The position numbers were made by a program, and so were the translations under genes. Shown here in pieces: positions 35,712 to 43,615 of a DNA stretch of 64,000 bases. The notes below the pieces were generated by a model, which saw only the letters and a list, made by a program, of their open reading frames with translations, was not told the origin of the DNA and did not search any database. The DNA comes from CAVPHV01 sp963704825 (GTDB taxonomy: Bacteria > Actinomycetota > Acidimicrobiia > Spongiisociales > UBA5794). The first letter of the stretch is position 1. Every line of letters begins with the position of its first letter. The stretch spans positions 496,001-560,000 of the forward strand of contig CAVPHV010000014.1 of assembly GCA_963704825.1 (NCBI GenBank), given 5' to 3'.

Positions 35712-36632
35712 TCAGTCGGCTTCGCCGAGCAGCGCTGCCAACGAGGCGCGCAACTTGGGTCCGTGGAGGTACTTGGCGATGTCGTGTCGCCACGTGCCCC
35801 AGTTCTGCTCGTTGAGATCGATGACCTGCTCGACTCCGGCCTTGCGATAGGTGTACTTGAGGTGGGGATACATGCCGACGACGGGATCCAGCCGGTCGTA
35901 GACGTTGATCCACTCGCCGCTCACTCGCTCAGAGGGGTAGCCATCGTTGCGACTCCATCCCGGTTGGAGTTCGTCGGGGATCTCGTCGCGCCCCAACGGG
36001 CTGCCGACCGTCACCAGGGCGTCGACCGATGGGCAGTCGCGCACTCGCTTGAGGCAGTCGTAGGCGATCACGGTGCCCATCGAATGGCTGACGACGACGT
36101 GGGGCCCCTCGGCCTCGGCTCCCTGCGCAAGCGCAATGACCATTCGATTGCGGATCTCGCTCTGGACCGCATACTCGACGTCGGGACGGGGGCGGTGCGG
36201 GCTGTCGAAGAGGTAGTGGTGCACGTCGCGCAGCAGCGTCCGCATCAGGCGGTTCTTGAGTCCCCGCGGCAGCGGGACGCGCTCGAGATCGTCTTCGGCG
36301 CCGGGGTCCGGGCCGCCGTTGTCGCCGCTCTCACCGTCGATCCCGAGTGACTCGGCAAACCGGTTCGCCCAACGCTGCTCATCGGGCGAGCCATTGTCGC
36401 TGAACGAAACGTCGACGTCGGTCTCGAGACGTGGGAGGTCGCTGGTGCTCTCCAGCGATGCCTCCGCCGGTTCCGGATACATGACGTCGGCCCAGTAGAC
36501 CATTGATGAGGTGATGCCGCGCGTGCCCAGATCCAACCCCCCGGCATCGGCGAGTGAGCGCTCCCAAGCGTCGAGCAGGGCGTCGGGTGGGAGTTTGTTG
36601 CCGATCCCATGGACAAACGTCACATGACCCAC
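35712..36632 (-). CDS. Alpha/beta-hydrolase (esterase/lipase fold)
   Basis: 306 residues, cytosolic. Starts directly with beta-strand one (VTFVHGIGN, oxyanion/lid loop HGIGN), has a nucleophile elbow VVSHSMGTVIAY with Ser184, and later NVYDRLDPVVG (acid) and a WRHDIAKYL His. This is the family of HGIGN-type hydrolases often annotated as putative serine esterase and seen in conflict loci. GTG start. First gene of the operon with the protease; divergent from the SLOG gene by 71 bp. Substrate is unknown; lipid or ester headgroups are likely for the fold. Confidence 0.82.
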   Translation of the reverse strand: MGHVTFVHGIGNKLPPDALLDAWERSLADAGGLDLGTRGITSSMVYWADVMYPEPAEASLESTSDLPRLETDVDVSFSDNGSPDEQRWANRFAESLGIDGESGDNGGPDPGAEDDLERVPLPRGLKNRLMRTLLRDVHHYLFDSPHRPRPDVEYAVQSEIRNRMVIALAQGAEAEGPHVVVSHSMGTVIAYDCLKRVRDCPSVDALVTVGSPLGRDEIPDELQPGWSRNDGYPSERVSGEWINVYDRLDPVVGMYPHLKYTYRKAGVEQVIDLNEQNWGTWRHDIAKYLHGPKLRASLAALLGEAD

Positions 36633-36691
36633 CCGATCAACATAGCGCCGACCGAGGGGACTGAGGAGGGGCCAATCCGCCTGGTTTGCGG

Positions 36692-36697
36692 TATAAC
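36692..36697 (+). promoter_or_regulatory. -10 element of a leaderless transcript
   Basis: TATAAC ends six bases before GTG 36704, placing the transcription start on or next to the start codon. There is no Shine-Dalgarno at a workable distance. This arrangement is common in actinobacteria. Confidence 0.4.
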
Positions 36698-36703
36698 GGG
36701 TGG

Positions 36704-37288
36704 GTGGGCGATCCGCGGATCTCGATTGGTGTCACCGGGCATCGCTGGCTCGAGGAGCCGCCGGGATTGCGCGAGCGTGTCGGTGAGGTGATGCGGCGCA
36801 TCACCTCACCGAAGCTTGGTGGGGTGCGCCAGATCGAAGTCGTGTCACCGCTCGCTGAAGGCACCGACCGTCTGGTGGCCGAAGCGGCCCTCGCCGTCGG
36901 CGCCGAACTCACCTGCCCGCTGCCGCTTCCCGTTGATGAGTATGAGCGAGACTTCACCTCGGCGAAGTCGGTTGCGGCGTTCCGAAGACTGTTGGCCGAA
37001 GCGAGAGATGTGGCCGTCGTCGGTGAAGCCGGATCGACGCCGGACGAACGCAATGCCGCCTATGTCGCCGCCGGTCGTGAGATGTTGGTCCGTGCCGATC
37101 TGCTGGTTGCGGTATGGGACGGCCTGCCGTCGCGCGGCGAAGGTGGTACCGCTCAAATCGTGGCCGAGGCTCAGGATCTTGGGGTCCCGGTCGTGTGGAT
37201 CCGAGCCGACGCACCGCATGACGTCGGCCTGCTACCCGCAGCGGCGGACGAGTCGTGGCAAGCCCAGCTGGATGCCGTCCTCGGCTGA
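36704..37288 (+). CDS. SLOG-superfamily nucleotide-binding protein
   Basis: 194 residues: a stand-alone Rossmann-like domain with ISIGVTGHRWL at the first strand, VVSPLAEGTDRLVAEAAL after the second, LPLPVDEYERDF, and VAVWDGLPSRGEGGTAQIV near the end. These match the SLOG (SMF/DprA-LOG) class described in nucleotide-centred conflict systems, which bind or process nucleotide-derived signals. GTG 36704 is preferred as a leaderless start; TTG 36686 is an alternative. It is divergent from the hydrolase-protease operon and converges with the class-3 lipase, 18 bp apart, suggesting that it is their sensor (inference). Confidence 0.82.
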   Translation: MGDPRISIGVTGHRWLEEPPGLRERVGEVMRRITSPKLGGVRQIEVVSPLAEGTDRLVAEAALAVGAELTCPLPLPVDEYERDFTSAKSVAAFRRLLAEARDVAVVGEAGSTPDERNAAYVAAGREMLVRADLLVAVWDGLPSRGEGGTAQIVAEAQDLGVPVVWIRADAPHDVGLLPAAADESWQAQLDAVLG

Positions 37289-37306
37289 GGGCGTCGCTTC
37301 CCCGCC

Positions 37307-38737
37307 TCAGCGCAGCGGGCTGACGAAGTCGACCAAGCCCATATCCTCGATGTCGAGCATCTCGAGATAGGCCTCCATGTGCTGATAGGCCGCCTGTTCG
37401 AAGTAGAGCCTCCGTTCGGGGTCGATCTCGCCGTTGAGGATCGTCACATGCTTGCCGACGTGCTGATAGTCGAGAGGAGCCACGTCGTTGATGACTGTCT
37501 TGGCGAGCAGGTTGAGGCTCCGAATCCGGTGCACCGGGGCCGGATAGAGGTCGGGCAAGTCATCGATGAAGAGGCCCTTGGCCCGCGGGGATGGGCGGGT
37601 CATCCATGCGTGGGGCACCATATCGAGCGCGTTGGCGATCCGGTGACAGTTGGCGCCGATGACCCGGTCGGAGAGATCGGCAAATGCCGCGTTGCCCGCC
37701 GTGGGTCCCGCATAGGCGTAGCAGTGGACGGTGGCGCGCTCCTCGGGGTCCCAGTGTGCCGCGCGGTAGACATCCTCAGAGCCTTGGCATTGGGCCAAAG
37801 CCAACGCCAGGGTGGGGGCAAGCGCCCCGCCCTTGCTGTGTCCCGTCACTACCACTTCGACCGGGCCGGAGGCCTCCGCAACCGCAGCTTTGAGGAATTC
37901 GAGCAAGGTGGCACCGGGCGCCAGCCTGGTGCGGAGCCGGAAGCTTCCTTCCATCAGCCGCAGCAACTCGCGGTGGGCGTTGTCGTCGAGTCGGCCGTCG
38001 GCGTCGACCAAGCGCCGGCGAATTCGCCGAGCCGCCGTCGAGTTGCGAAATGCAAGGAGGGCATCGACCCGCTCCTCAGGATCGCGGCTCACCGCCTGTT
38101 CGCGCAGATACTTGAGTTCGCGCAGGTCGGCCCTGAGCCTGAATCGCAACCGGCGCAGCGCCTCGGCCGCCAGGCCGCCGAAAGGTCGCAGGATGAACCG
38201 AGTGGTGCGTCGCACGGCATCGCCGATGTCCTCGTCGGCGATGTGCCAGATGCGAGCAACCGGCCCGGGGCGGGGGCCTGTGGCGTGCATGTGGAGCAGA
38301 ACGTTGAGGCCGAGTGCGGTGCTGAGTGAGATGGCGACTCCCTCGCGTTCGGCTGGTGAACCGAACTCCCACGGCGACAGGACGCCGGTCCACAGGTCGC
38401 CGAAGAGCCAATCGGATGCCGAAACCGGGTTGGTGCCGCGGACGACGACCGCATAACGATCGGGGGTACGGCGGTCGCGTGCCAGGTACATGACGTTCTC
38501 GTCGAATGTGGTGAACGGGGCCCGATAGGCGGCCGGTCCCCACACGAGTTCCCATTTCCCGCCGAGTGGCTCGAGTGTGGCGAGGCCGTCCTCGACGGCT
38601 CCGTGGAGTCGGGCGAGTTGGACCTCACCGGGCCGGAGGCTGTGGTAGGCCCGGTAGGAGAGCATCGCCAGCACGAGCATCTCCTGCGTCGTGGTAACGA
38701 CGGGCTTCGAGGTCGTGGGTGATGCAGCGCGTGCCAT
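37307..38737 (-). CDS. Class 3 lipase family protein
   Basis: 476 residues, no signal peptide. ATG 38737 has AAGGGGA five bases upstream. Fungal-type (class 3) lipase features: YAVVVRGTNPVSASDWLFGDL (oxyanion loop), nucleophile elbow VVVTGHSKGGALAP with Ser301, AYAGPTAGNAAFADL, and NALDMVPHAW, in which the Asp is catalytic. A helical insertion of about 140 residues (150-290) lies before the elbow. Would hydrolyse acyl-glycerols or phospholipids. A cytosolic lipase next to an SLOG sensor and a protease fits a membrane-damaging effector (inference). Confidence 0.87.
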   Translation of the reverse strand: MARAASPTTSKPVVTTTQEMLVLAMLSYRAYHSLRPGEVQLARLHGAVEDGLATLEPLGGKWELVWGPAAYRAPFTTFDENVMYLARDRRTPDRYAVVVRGTNPVSASDWLFGDLWTGVLSPWEFGSPAEREGVAISLSTALGLNVLLHMHATGPRPGPVARIWHIADEDIGDAVRRTTRFILRPFGGLAAEALRRLRFRLRADLRELKYLREQAVSRDPEERVDALLAFRNSTAARRIRRRLVDADGRLDDNAHRELLRLMEGSFRLRTRLAPGATLLEFLKAAVAEASGPVEVVVTGHSKGGALAPTLALALAQCQGSEDVYRAAHWDPEERATVHCYAYAGPTAGNAAFADLSDRVIGANCHRIANALDMVPHAWMTRPSPRAKGLFIDDLPDLYPAPVHRIRSLNLLAKTVINDVAPLDYQHVGKHVTILNGEIDPERRLYFEQAAYQHMEAYLEMLDIEDMGLVDFVSPLR

Positions 38738-38854
38738 GGGGTCCCCTTTGTTGCGGTGGCGGGTTCCGTGAGCGAACTGTTGCTCCCACCGTGCGGCGCC
38801 ACGTCCATCGCGGCAAGGGGAAAAGGACCCAAGCCCCGCTGCGCTCCCTCTTCT

Positions 38855-38904
38855 GTTCTGGCGTGGCAGAGGCGCGATTTCTTGCACCCTGGCCACGCCA
38901 GAAC
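38855..38904. other. 13-bp perfect inverted repeat with 24-nt loop
   Basis: GTTCTGGCGTGGC (38855-38867) and GCCACGCCAGAAC (38892-38904). It lies 7 bp beyond the stop codon of the ProX-type gene (minus strand) and 118 bp upstream of the lipase start. Probably a terminator-like structure for the former; the long loop and lack of a T-tract make it atypical. Confidence 0.4.
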
Positions 38905-38910
38905 GGGCTT

Positions 38911-39408
38911 CTACGCGAGGTCGACGATCTCCGGTGCATGTCCGGTTGCTTCGAGAAAGCGGAGGAGGTCGTCGGTGTCGATCCCGGTGGTCTGGGCGTT
39001 GTCGAGCGGGTGGAAGTTGAGTCGATTGCTGTCGAGCAATCCGCGGTCGAGGAACACCCGAACCTCGTTGGTGTTGTCGTTGATTGCGGCGAAGGGTGAG
39101 ACGGCGCCGGGAATGACCCCGAGGTACGTCATCAGACGGTCCGGGCTGCCGAACGAAAGGCGGCCGATCCCAAGCTGATCGCCGAGGGCTTTGAGGTCGA
39201 TGCTGCGGTCCTCGAGCGCGACCAGCAAGAACATCTGTGACTTCTTGTTGCGCAGAAATAGGTTCTTGCTGTGAGCTCCCGGCAGGGTCCCGCGCAGTTC
39301 CTTGGCCTGTTCCACGGTGAACACCGGCTGGTGTGACACGGTCTCTGTCTCGATTCCGAGGTCATCGAGGAGGTCGAAGAGCTGCTGCGGAGTCTTCGGT
39401 TCGGTCAT
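38911..39408 (-). CDS. YbaK/ProX-type prolyl-tRNA deacylase (trans-editing)
   Basis: 165 residues. Stand-alone INS-like editing domain that hydrolyses mis-charged aminoacyl-tRNA (Ala-tRNAPro or related). Seen: TVSHQPVFTVEQAKELRGTL, HSKNLFLRNKKSQMFLLVAL, GRLSFGSPDRLMTYLGVIPG with the conserved GxxxP turn, and LNFHPLDNAQTTGI, which fit the PrdX/ProX subgroup of the family. Full family length. Transcribed alone towards the lipase gene. No link to its neighbours is apparent. Confidence 0.9.
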   Translation of the reverse strand: MTEPKTPQQLFDLLDDLGIETETVSHQPVFTVEQAKELRGTLPGAHSKNLFLRNKKSQMFLLVALEDRSIDLKALGDQLGIGRLSFGSPDRLMTYLGVIPGAVSPFAAINDNTNEVRVFLDRGLLDSNRLNFHPLDNAQTTGIDTDDLLRFLEATGHAPEIVDLA

Positions 39409-39440
39409 GAGCCGACGGTAGCGCGCGGTGACCGGAGGCG

Positions 39441-40307
39441 TCAGGGCTTTCCCTGACCCCGCCCGTCGTCCGAGCCGGATCCGCCACCTTGGCCGGCAGC
39501 GTTGCCCTGGCTGCCGTTGCCCGGGTCGCTGCCGCCGCTTCCGCCGCTTCCGCCGCTGCCATCGCCATCACCGGATCGCGGGGGATCTGTGCTGGGCGAG
39601 CCCGGGGCATCGCCGTTGCTCGGAGGGTCCTCGTCTGGGCCGGTGTTGCCGTCACGATCTCGATCCCGGACCCGATCGAGGTCGGCGTCCTCTGGAGGCT
39701 CGCCCGGGCCCGAGCCGGGCGCGTCATCCGACCCGGTGGAGTCGGGGTTGCCAATTCCGGGGCCGGGCGCGGGGCCGGGGGCGATGACGGGGCCGCTCGA
39801 GTCGGATGACGATCCGACACCGCCCCTGATTCGCTGCCGAGTACGCAATCGAATCCGCTGCTGGGCTTGATCCAAACGGGGACCGAGCTCTCCCGGATCA
39901 TCGAGCGCTGCCACTGCGCCAACGGCCCGATCCGCGGTCTCCGCGATGAGCTCGTCGTCTGCGTCGCGGTTGAGCAGCACCTCGAGTTCTTCGACGCGGT
40001 GTGTTGCGACGAGGTCGTGGTCGACCCAGCCGCGCATGCGTTCCGTGACCTGCTTGACGGGATAGAGGCCGTCGCCGGGGACCGAACCCTCGGCCGCCAC
40101 CGCCGCCCCTACCGGAACCACCACGATGGTGAGGGTGGCGAGCGCGGTGGCGAAGCGGCGGCGGAAGCCGAGGCGGGTAGGGACTGCGGTAGTAGGCGCA
40201 GTCCGCAGCGCCGCGCCCATCTGGGCGAGATGCCGCTCCCGAACCCCCTCGTCGATCTCGGTGCGGTAGGCGGCCAATCGTTGCATTGGGTCGTTGGTTG
40301 GTGTCAT
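39441..40307 (-). CDS. Anti-sigma-like membrane protein (DUF5667-like)
   Basis: 288 residues. Cytosolic N-terminus (1-50), one membrane helix (about 52-72), then an outside domain beginning SVPGDGLYPVKQVTERMRGW, the DUF5667 hallmark, and a low-complexity Gly/Asp/Ser/Pro-rich tail (about 165-288). Its ATG overlaps the sigma-factor stop by four bases (ATGA), the usual order for an ECF sigma followed by its membrane-bound anti-sigma or co-regulator. The cytosolic part lacks a zinc-finger HxxxCxxC, so sigma binding is inferred from context. Confidence 0.8.
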   Translation of the reverse strand: MTPTNDPMQRLAAYRTEIDEGVRERHLAQMGAALRTAPTTAVPTRLGFRRRFATALATLTIVVVPVGAAVAAEGSVPGDGLYPVKQVTERMRGWVDHDLVATHRVEELEVLLNRDADDELIAETADRAVGAVAALDDPGELGPRLDQAQQRIRLRTRQRIRGGVGSSSDSSGPVIAPGPAPGPGIGNPDSTGSDDAPGSGPGEPPEDADLDRVRDRDRDGNTGPDEDPPSNGDAPGSPSTDPPRSGDGDGSGGSGGSGGSDPGNGSQGNAAGQGGGSGSDDGRGQGKP

Positions 40308-40852
40308 TGCCCATCCTCCGACTCTGCAAGCAGATTGCGCAGCCGGCGTTCGGCGCGAGCAGTCGCGGCGTACACCGCGGTGCGATTGCTGCCAACAACG
40401 GTGGCCGCTTCTTCACCGTCGAGACCGACGACGTGGCGCAGCACCAACAGCGTCTGCTGGCGGGGAGTCAATTGCGCCATGGCATCGGCAAGAACCGGGT
40501 CGGTGTCGAGCGTACCGTGCGGGGACGACTCGACACCGACCTCAGGCATGGTTGCCGTGGGATCTTCCGGCCGACGGGCTCGACGACGAATCTCGTCGAG
40601 ACAGGTGAACCGGATGCTGCGAAACAGCCAGGCTCGCAGCGACCGACCATCACCCTTGATCTTGGGTGCTGCCTGAACCAGCTCGAGAAAGGCTTGCTGG
40701 ACGGCATCCTCGGCAAAGCGCTGGTCCCGCACCATGCCGTTGGCGAAGGAAGCCAGCACGTCGGCAGTCTGGTGGTAGGCAGTGGCGAAGGCCGCTTCAT
40801 TGCCGATTCGGATGCCGTCCATGATCTCGTCCAGTTCCGGGTAGTCACTCAC
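40304..40852 (-). CDS. ECF-type RNA polymerase sigma factor
   Basis: 182 residues. Region 2 (about 20-90; FAEDAVQQAFLELVQAAP, LRAWLFRSIRFTCLDEIRRR) and region 4 (about 120-175; LTPRQQTLLVLRHVVGLDGEEAA, then a helix-turn-helix) are present; no region 3, as in group 4 sigmas. It directs RNA polymerase to a small regulon. Translation is coupled to the DUF5667-like gene. The repetitive secreted protein lies 21 bp upstream in the same operon and may be the output or an input sensor. Confidence 0.92.
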   Translation of the reverse strand: MSDYPELDEIMDGIRIGNEAAFATAYHQTADVLASFANGMVRDQRFAEDAVQQAFLELVQAAPKIKGDGRSLRAWLFRSIRFTCLDEIRRRARRPEDPTATMPEVGVESSPHGTLDTDPVLADAMAQLTPRQQTLLVLRHVVGLDGEEAATVVGSNRTAVYAATARAERRLRNLLAESEDGQ

Positions 40853-40873
40853 CCCCGACCGTCCCGGCGTTCC

Positions 40874-41494
40874 CTACACGAGGAACGCGCCAGCCACACG
40901 GTTCCGGTAGAGGATTTGCCACATGTGGCGGAGTGCCACTTGCATGCTTTCGGCGTCGGCCCAGCAGTCTCCATCCCCGAGATGCTGCCACAGTTGCAGG
41001 CGAATCTGTTCACGCTGCTGCTGGCGGGTTTGGTCGTGGTCGCAGTCGGCTGAGGCGTCCTCACATGCTTCGGCGTGCTCACGAATGCGTTCGCGCTCGC
41101 GGGTTTGGTCCTGATCGCAGTCGGCTGGGGCGTCGTCGCACTCTTCGGCGTGCTCACGAACCCGCTCCCGTTCGCGCTCTTGCGCCGGGTCTGGTGCGTC
41201 GTCGTCGGAGGGACCGTTGGGTCCGTTTGGTCCGGTGGCGTCGTCGGATGGGCCGTTGGGTCCGTTGGGTCCGTTCGGTCCGGTGGCGTCGTCGGACGGG
41301 CCGTTGGGTCCGGTGTTCGGTCCGGTGGCTTCGTCGCCGCCACCCTGTTCGCGCTCTTGCTCACGCTCCTGTTCTTGCCCGGTTGCCGGGCCGTTTCCGT
41401 TCTGGTTGCCGTCGCCGGAGTCGGCGCTCACCGCAGTGGCCGTCATCAAGCCGAAGATCAGGGCTACGGCGGTGAGAAGTGCAAAGCGTCTCAT
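40874..41494 (-). CDS. Exported low-complexity repeat protein, first gene of the sigma operon
   Basis: 206 residues. ATG 41494 has an AGGAGG ribosome site. Signal peptide (1-25, ending TATAVSADS), a Gln/Glu/Arg-rich stretch, a run of collagen-like ATGPNGPNGPSDD repeats, then two near-identical 25-residue units of RERERxREHAExCxDAxADCD type, each with two cysteines, and a conserved-looking end (LWQHLGDGDCWADAESMQVA). Function unknown. The paired cysteines and histidines could bind metal or form disulfides. The DNA repeats are direct, about 40 bp, and prone to length change. Confidence 0.78.
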   Translation of the reverse strand: MRRFALLTAVALIFGLMTATAVSADSGDGNQNGNGPATGQEQEREQEREQGGGDEATGPNTGPNGPSDDATGPNGPNGPNGPSDDATGPNGPNGPSDDDAPDPAQERERERVREHAEECDDAPADCDQDQTRERERIREHAEACEDASADCDHDQTRQQQREQIRLQLWQHLGDGDCWADAESMQVALRHMWQILYRNRVAGAFLV

Positions 41495-41594
41495 ACGGGT
41501 CCTCCTGGTTGACTGAGGTTCCAATGGGAGAGACGCCGCGGCCTCGAGAGATTCGACGGTCAATCAGGAGTTTCTTCGGGTACGCTCGTCTTCC

Positions 41595-42380
41595 GTGACC
41601 GACGCCTACTTCACGACCAGCAATGGAGCGTGGTTCCAGCCCACCGGGTTCGCCCGTGGGCCGTGGGATGCCAACGCGTGTCACGCCGGCCCACCGACGG
41701 CGCTGCTGGTGAGAGCCCTGGAGCGTCTTGTTCCCGATGAGCGCCTCGCCCGGATCACCGTTGAGCTGATGCGGCCCATCCCAATGGCGGGCTTTCGGGT
41801 CCAAGCCGAGATACGGCGGCCGGGCCGATCGGTGACATTCAGTGAGGCGGAGATCCTCGACGAGGACCGGGTGTATGCCCGGGCGTTTGCGATGCACCTG
41901 CGCCGACTTGACAACTTCGAGTCCGCCACGGCGCCGGTGGCAGTCCCCGACTTCGCCGTCGCCGTCGCCGGCGAGTTCCCGATCCGGTCGGCGACGCACG
42001 GCTTCGAGTGGTTGTTGTCGTCCGTCGAAGTTCGCTACGACCCGACCGAGTCACTCGGCGAAGGTGGCCCAACCACGGTGTGGATGCGCACGAAAGTGCC
42101 GATCCTGACCGACGAAGAGCCATCTCCGTTCCAGCGCATCATGCCGCTGGCCGATTGCGGCAACGGCGCCAGCTACAACGCGGACCTGGACAGGGTTCTG
42201 TTTCTGAACGCGGATCTCGAGGTGTCGCTCCATCGCGAACCGGTCGGGGAGTGGTTCTGCTCCAAGGTGAGGTCGCATTGGCAGCCGGACGGCACCGGCT
42301 TGTCGGACGCTGAACTGTTCGACGTCGGCGGACCGGTCGGTCGCGCCGTGCAGAACCTGCTGCTGATGCCCGCCGGCTGA
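41595..42380 (+). CDS. TesB-like acyl-CoA thioesterase family protein
   Basis: 261 residues, double hotdog fold: N-terminal half FQPTGFARGPWDANACHAGPPTALLVRAL, with HAGPPTALL the thioesterase-superfamily helix, and C-terminal half DCGNGASYNADLDRVLFLNADLEV. Members hydrolyse acyl-CoA thioesters. GTG 41595 has no clear ribosome site; TACGCT eight bases upstream could serve a leaderless mRNA. It stands alone between the sigma operon and arsM. Substrate chain length unknown. Confidence 0.85.
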   Translation: MTDAYFTTSNGAWFQPTGFARGPWDANACHAGPPTALLVRALERLVPDERLARITVELMRPIPMAGFRVQAEIRRPGRSVTFSEAEILDEDRVYARAFAMHLRRLDNFESATAPVAVPDFAVAVAGEFPIRSATHGFEWLLSSVEVRYDPTESLGEGGPTTVWMRTKVPILTDEEPSPFQRIMPLADCGNGASYNADLDRVLFLNADLEVSLHREPVGEWFCSKVRSHWQPDGTGLSDAELFDVGGPVGRAVQNLLLMPAG

Positions 42381-42423
42381 GCCGGCGCCCGGCTAGGCCG
42401 CTTCCGGTGAGGCCGGCTTTGCT

Positions 42424-43167
42424 CTACGCCCGTGTTGCCCGGATGATGGCGGACTGCATTCCGTCGGCGACTTCGTGAGTGATTGTCAGCGAGACATCCA
42501 CGAAGCCTGCCGCGCGCAGGCCCTGCTCGTACTCCTCGAACGAAAGGGCGCCGGCAATACATCCGACCCATTCACCACGCTCGCGCCGATCCTGCGGCGA
42601 CAAGTGGTTCTCGGCCACGATATCGGTGATACCGATGCGTCCACCCGGCCGCAGGACCCTGGCCATCTCCGCCAGCACCTTGGGCTTGTCTAGTGACAGG
42701 TTGATCACACAGTTGGAGATCACCACGTCGACGGTGTTGTCCTCCAGCGGGACGTCTTCGATGACGCCCTTGAGGAACGCGACGTTGGTGGCGCCGACCT
42801 CGGCTTGGTTCTTGCGTGCGAGGTCGAGCATTTCGTCGGTCATGTCGACGCCGTAGACGAACCCGGTTGGTCCGACTCGCGTGGCGGAGAGCAGCACATC
42901 GATCCCGCCCCCGGAACCGAGGTCGAGCACCCTTTCGCCCTCTCGCAGCTCGGCGACGGCCGTGGGGTTGCCGCAGCCGAGGCTGGCGGCGGCCGCCTTG
43001 GTCGGGAGGGCGGCGATGTCCTCTGCCGAATAGAGCGTGGTGCCGAAGTCTTGGGCTCCATCGGAGCAGCAGTCGGTGCTGCAGCAGCTACCTGCTGCGT
43101 CGGAGGCCGCAGTTGCATAGCGATCTCGGACGTCCTCGAGGGTGGTCGGGTCGGTGGTGTCGGACAT
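42424..43167 (-). CDS. arsM: Arsenite S-adenosylmethionine methyltransferase
   Basis: 247 residues. Methylates As(III) to volatile or less retained species. SAM-binding motif VLDLGSGGGIDVL (about 80-92), and the As-binding cysteines in family positions: Cys65 (SLGCGNPTA), Cys near 147 (ISNCVINLS) and Cys near 197 (VGCIAGAL). An additional cysteine-rich N-terminal segment (SCCSTDCCSDG, 27-37) is seen in many ArsM proteins. ATG 43167 with GGGAGCT. It faces the arsR-type regulator across a 94-bp region with overlapping promoters and operator-like repeats, so it is arsenic-inducible by inference. Confidence 0.95.
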   Translation of the reverse strand: MSDTTDPTTLEDVRDRYATAASDAAGSCCSTDCCSDGAQDFGTTLYSAEDIAALPTKAAAASLGCGNPTAVAELREGERVLDLGSGGGIDVLLSATRVGPTGFVYGVDMTDEMLDLARKNQAEVGATNVAFLKGVIEDVPLEDNTVDVVISNCVINLSLDKPKVLAEMARVLRPGGRIGITDIVAENHLSPQDRRERGEWVGCIAGALSFEEYEQGLRAAGFVDVSLTITHEVADGMQSAIIRATRA

Positions 43168-43195
43168 GGCAGCTCCCTGCATCGTATCGATGGAG

Positions 43196-43254
43196 TTCGA
43201 TATGTGTGAGACCCTATCAGACGCATCGACGAACGTCAATATGTCTGATACACT
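43196..43254. promoter_or_regulatory. Divergent arsM/arsR promoters with ArsR-type operator repeats
   Basis: Minus strand, towards arsM: TTGACG (43239-43234), 17-bp spacer, TAGGGT (43216-43211). Plus strand, towards arsR: TCGACG (43226-43231), 17-bp spacer, TACACT (43249-43254), seven bases before ATG 43262 (leaderless). An inverted repeat TATCAGAC (43215-43222) / GTCTGATA (43243-43250) and a direct repeat TCGATATGTGTGA (43196) / TCAATATGTCTGA (43236) overlap both promoters, so one repressor could control both genes. Confidence 0.6.
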
Positions 43255-43261
43255 TCTTCAC

Positions 43262-43591
43262 ATGGACCCGACCATCCAGCCATGTTGTGAGCCGGTGCTG
43301 GCCGAGCCGATCGACTCCACCGAGGCCGAGGAGCTGGCTTCCGCCTTCAAGGTGTTGGCCGATCCGACCCGACTTCGGTTGTTGAGCCTGATCGCCAACG
43401 CTACCGACGGAGAGATGTGTGCCTGCGACCTGGTCGCTCCGGTCGGCCGCAGCCAACCGACGGTCAGCCATCACCTCTCGATCCTGGCCGACGCCGGGTT
43501 TCTCACCCGAGAGCAGCGAGGGAAGTGGGCCTGGTTCGCCATTGTGCCCGAGCGTGTTGCGGGATTGAGCGACGCGTTGGCCGCTTCCTGA
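43262..43591 (+). CDS. arsR: ArsR/SmtB-family arsenic-responsive repressor
   Basis: 109 residues from ATG 43262. Winged helix with LASAFKVLADPTRLRLLSLI, and the helix-turn-helix SQPTVSHHLSILADAGFL. Cys53 and Cys55 in EMCACDL are the As(III)-binding cysteines of classic ArsR; an extra Cys8-Cys9 pair is near the N-terminus. Without arsenite it represses; binding releases DNA. The alternative ATG at 43241 would place the start inside the predicted promoter, so I prefer 43262. Divergent from arsM. No efflux or reductase gene is nearby. Confidence 0.93.
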   Translation: MDPTIQPCCEPVLAEPIDSTEAEELASAFKVLADPTRLRLLSLIANATDGEMCACDLVAPVGRSQPTVSHHLSILADAGFLTREQRGKWAWFAIVPERVAGLSDALAAS

Positions 43592-43615
43592 CGAGCGCGC
43601 CCGATCGGGAGCCTG

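Noticed and set aside
41170..41340. CRISPR-like short direct repeats
   Set aside because: They encode in-frame GPNGPSDD repeats of a secreted protein, with no unique spacers and no cas genes.
42372..42386. GCCGGC-TGA-GCCGGC palindrome over the thioesterase stop codon
   Set aside because: Short and GC-simple in a GC-rich genome; too weak to call a terminator or operator.
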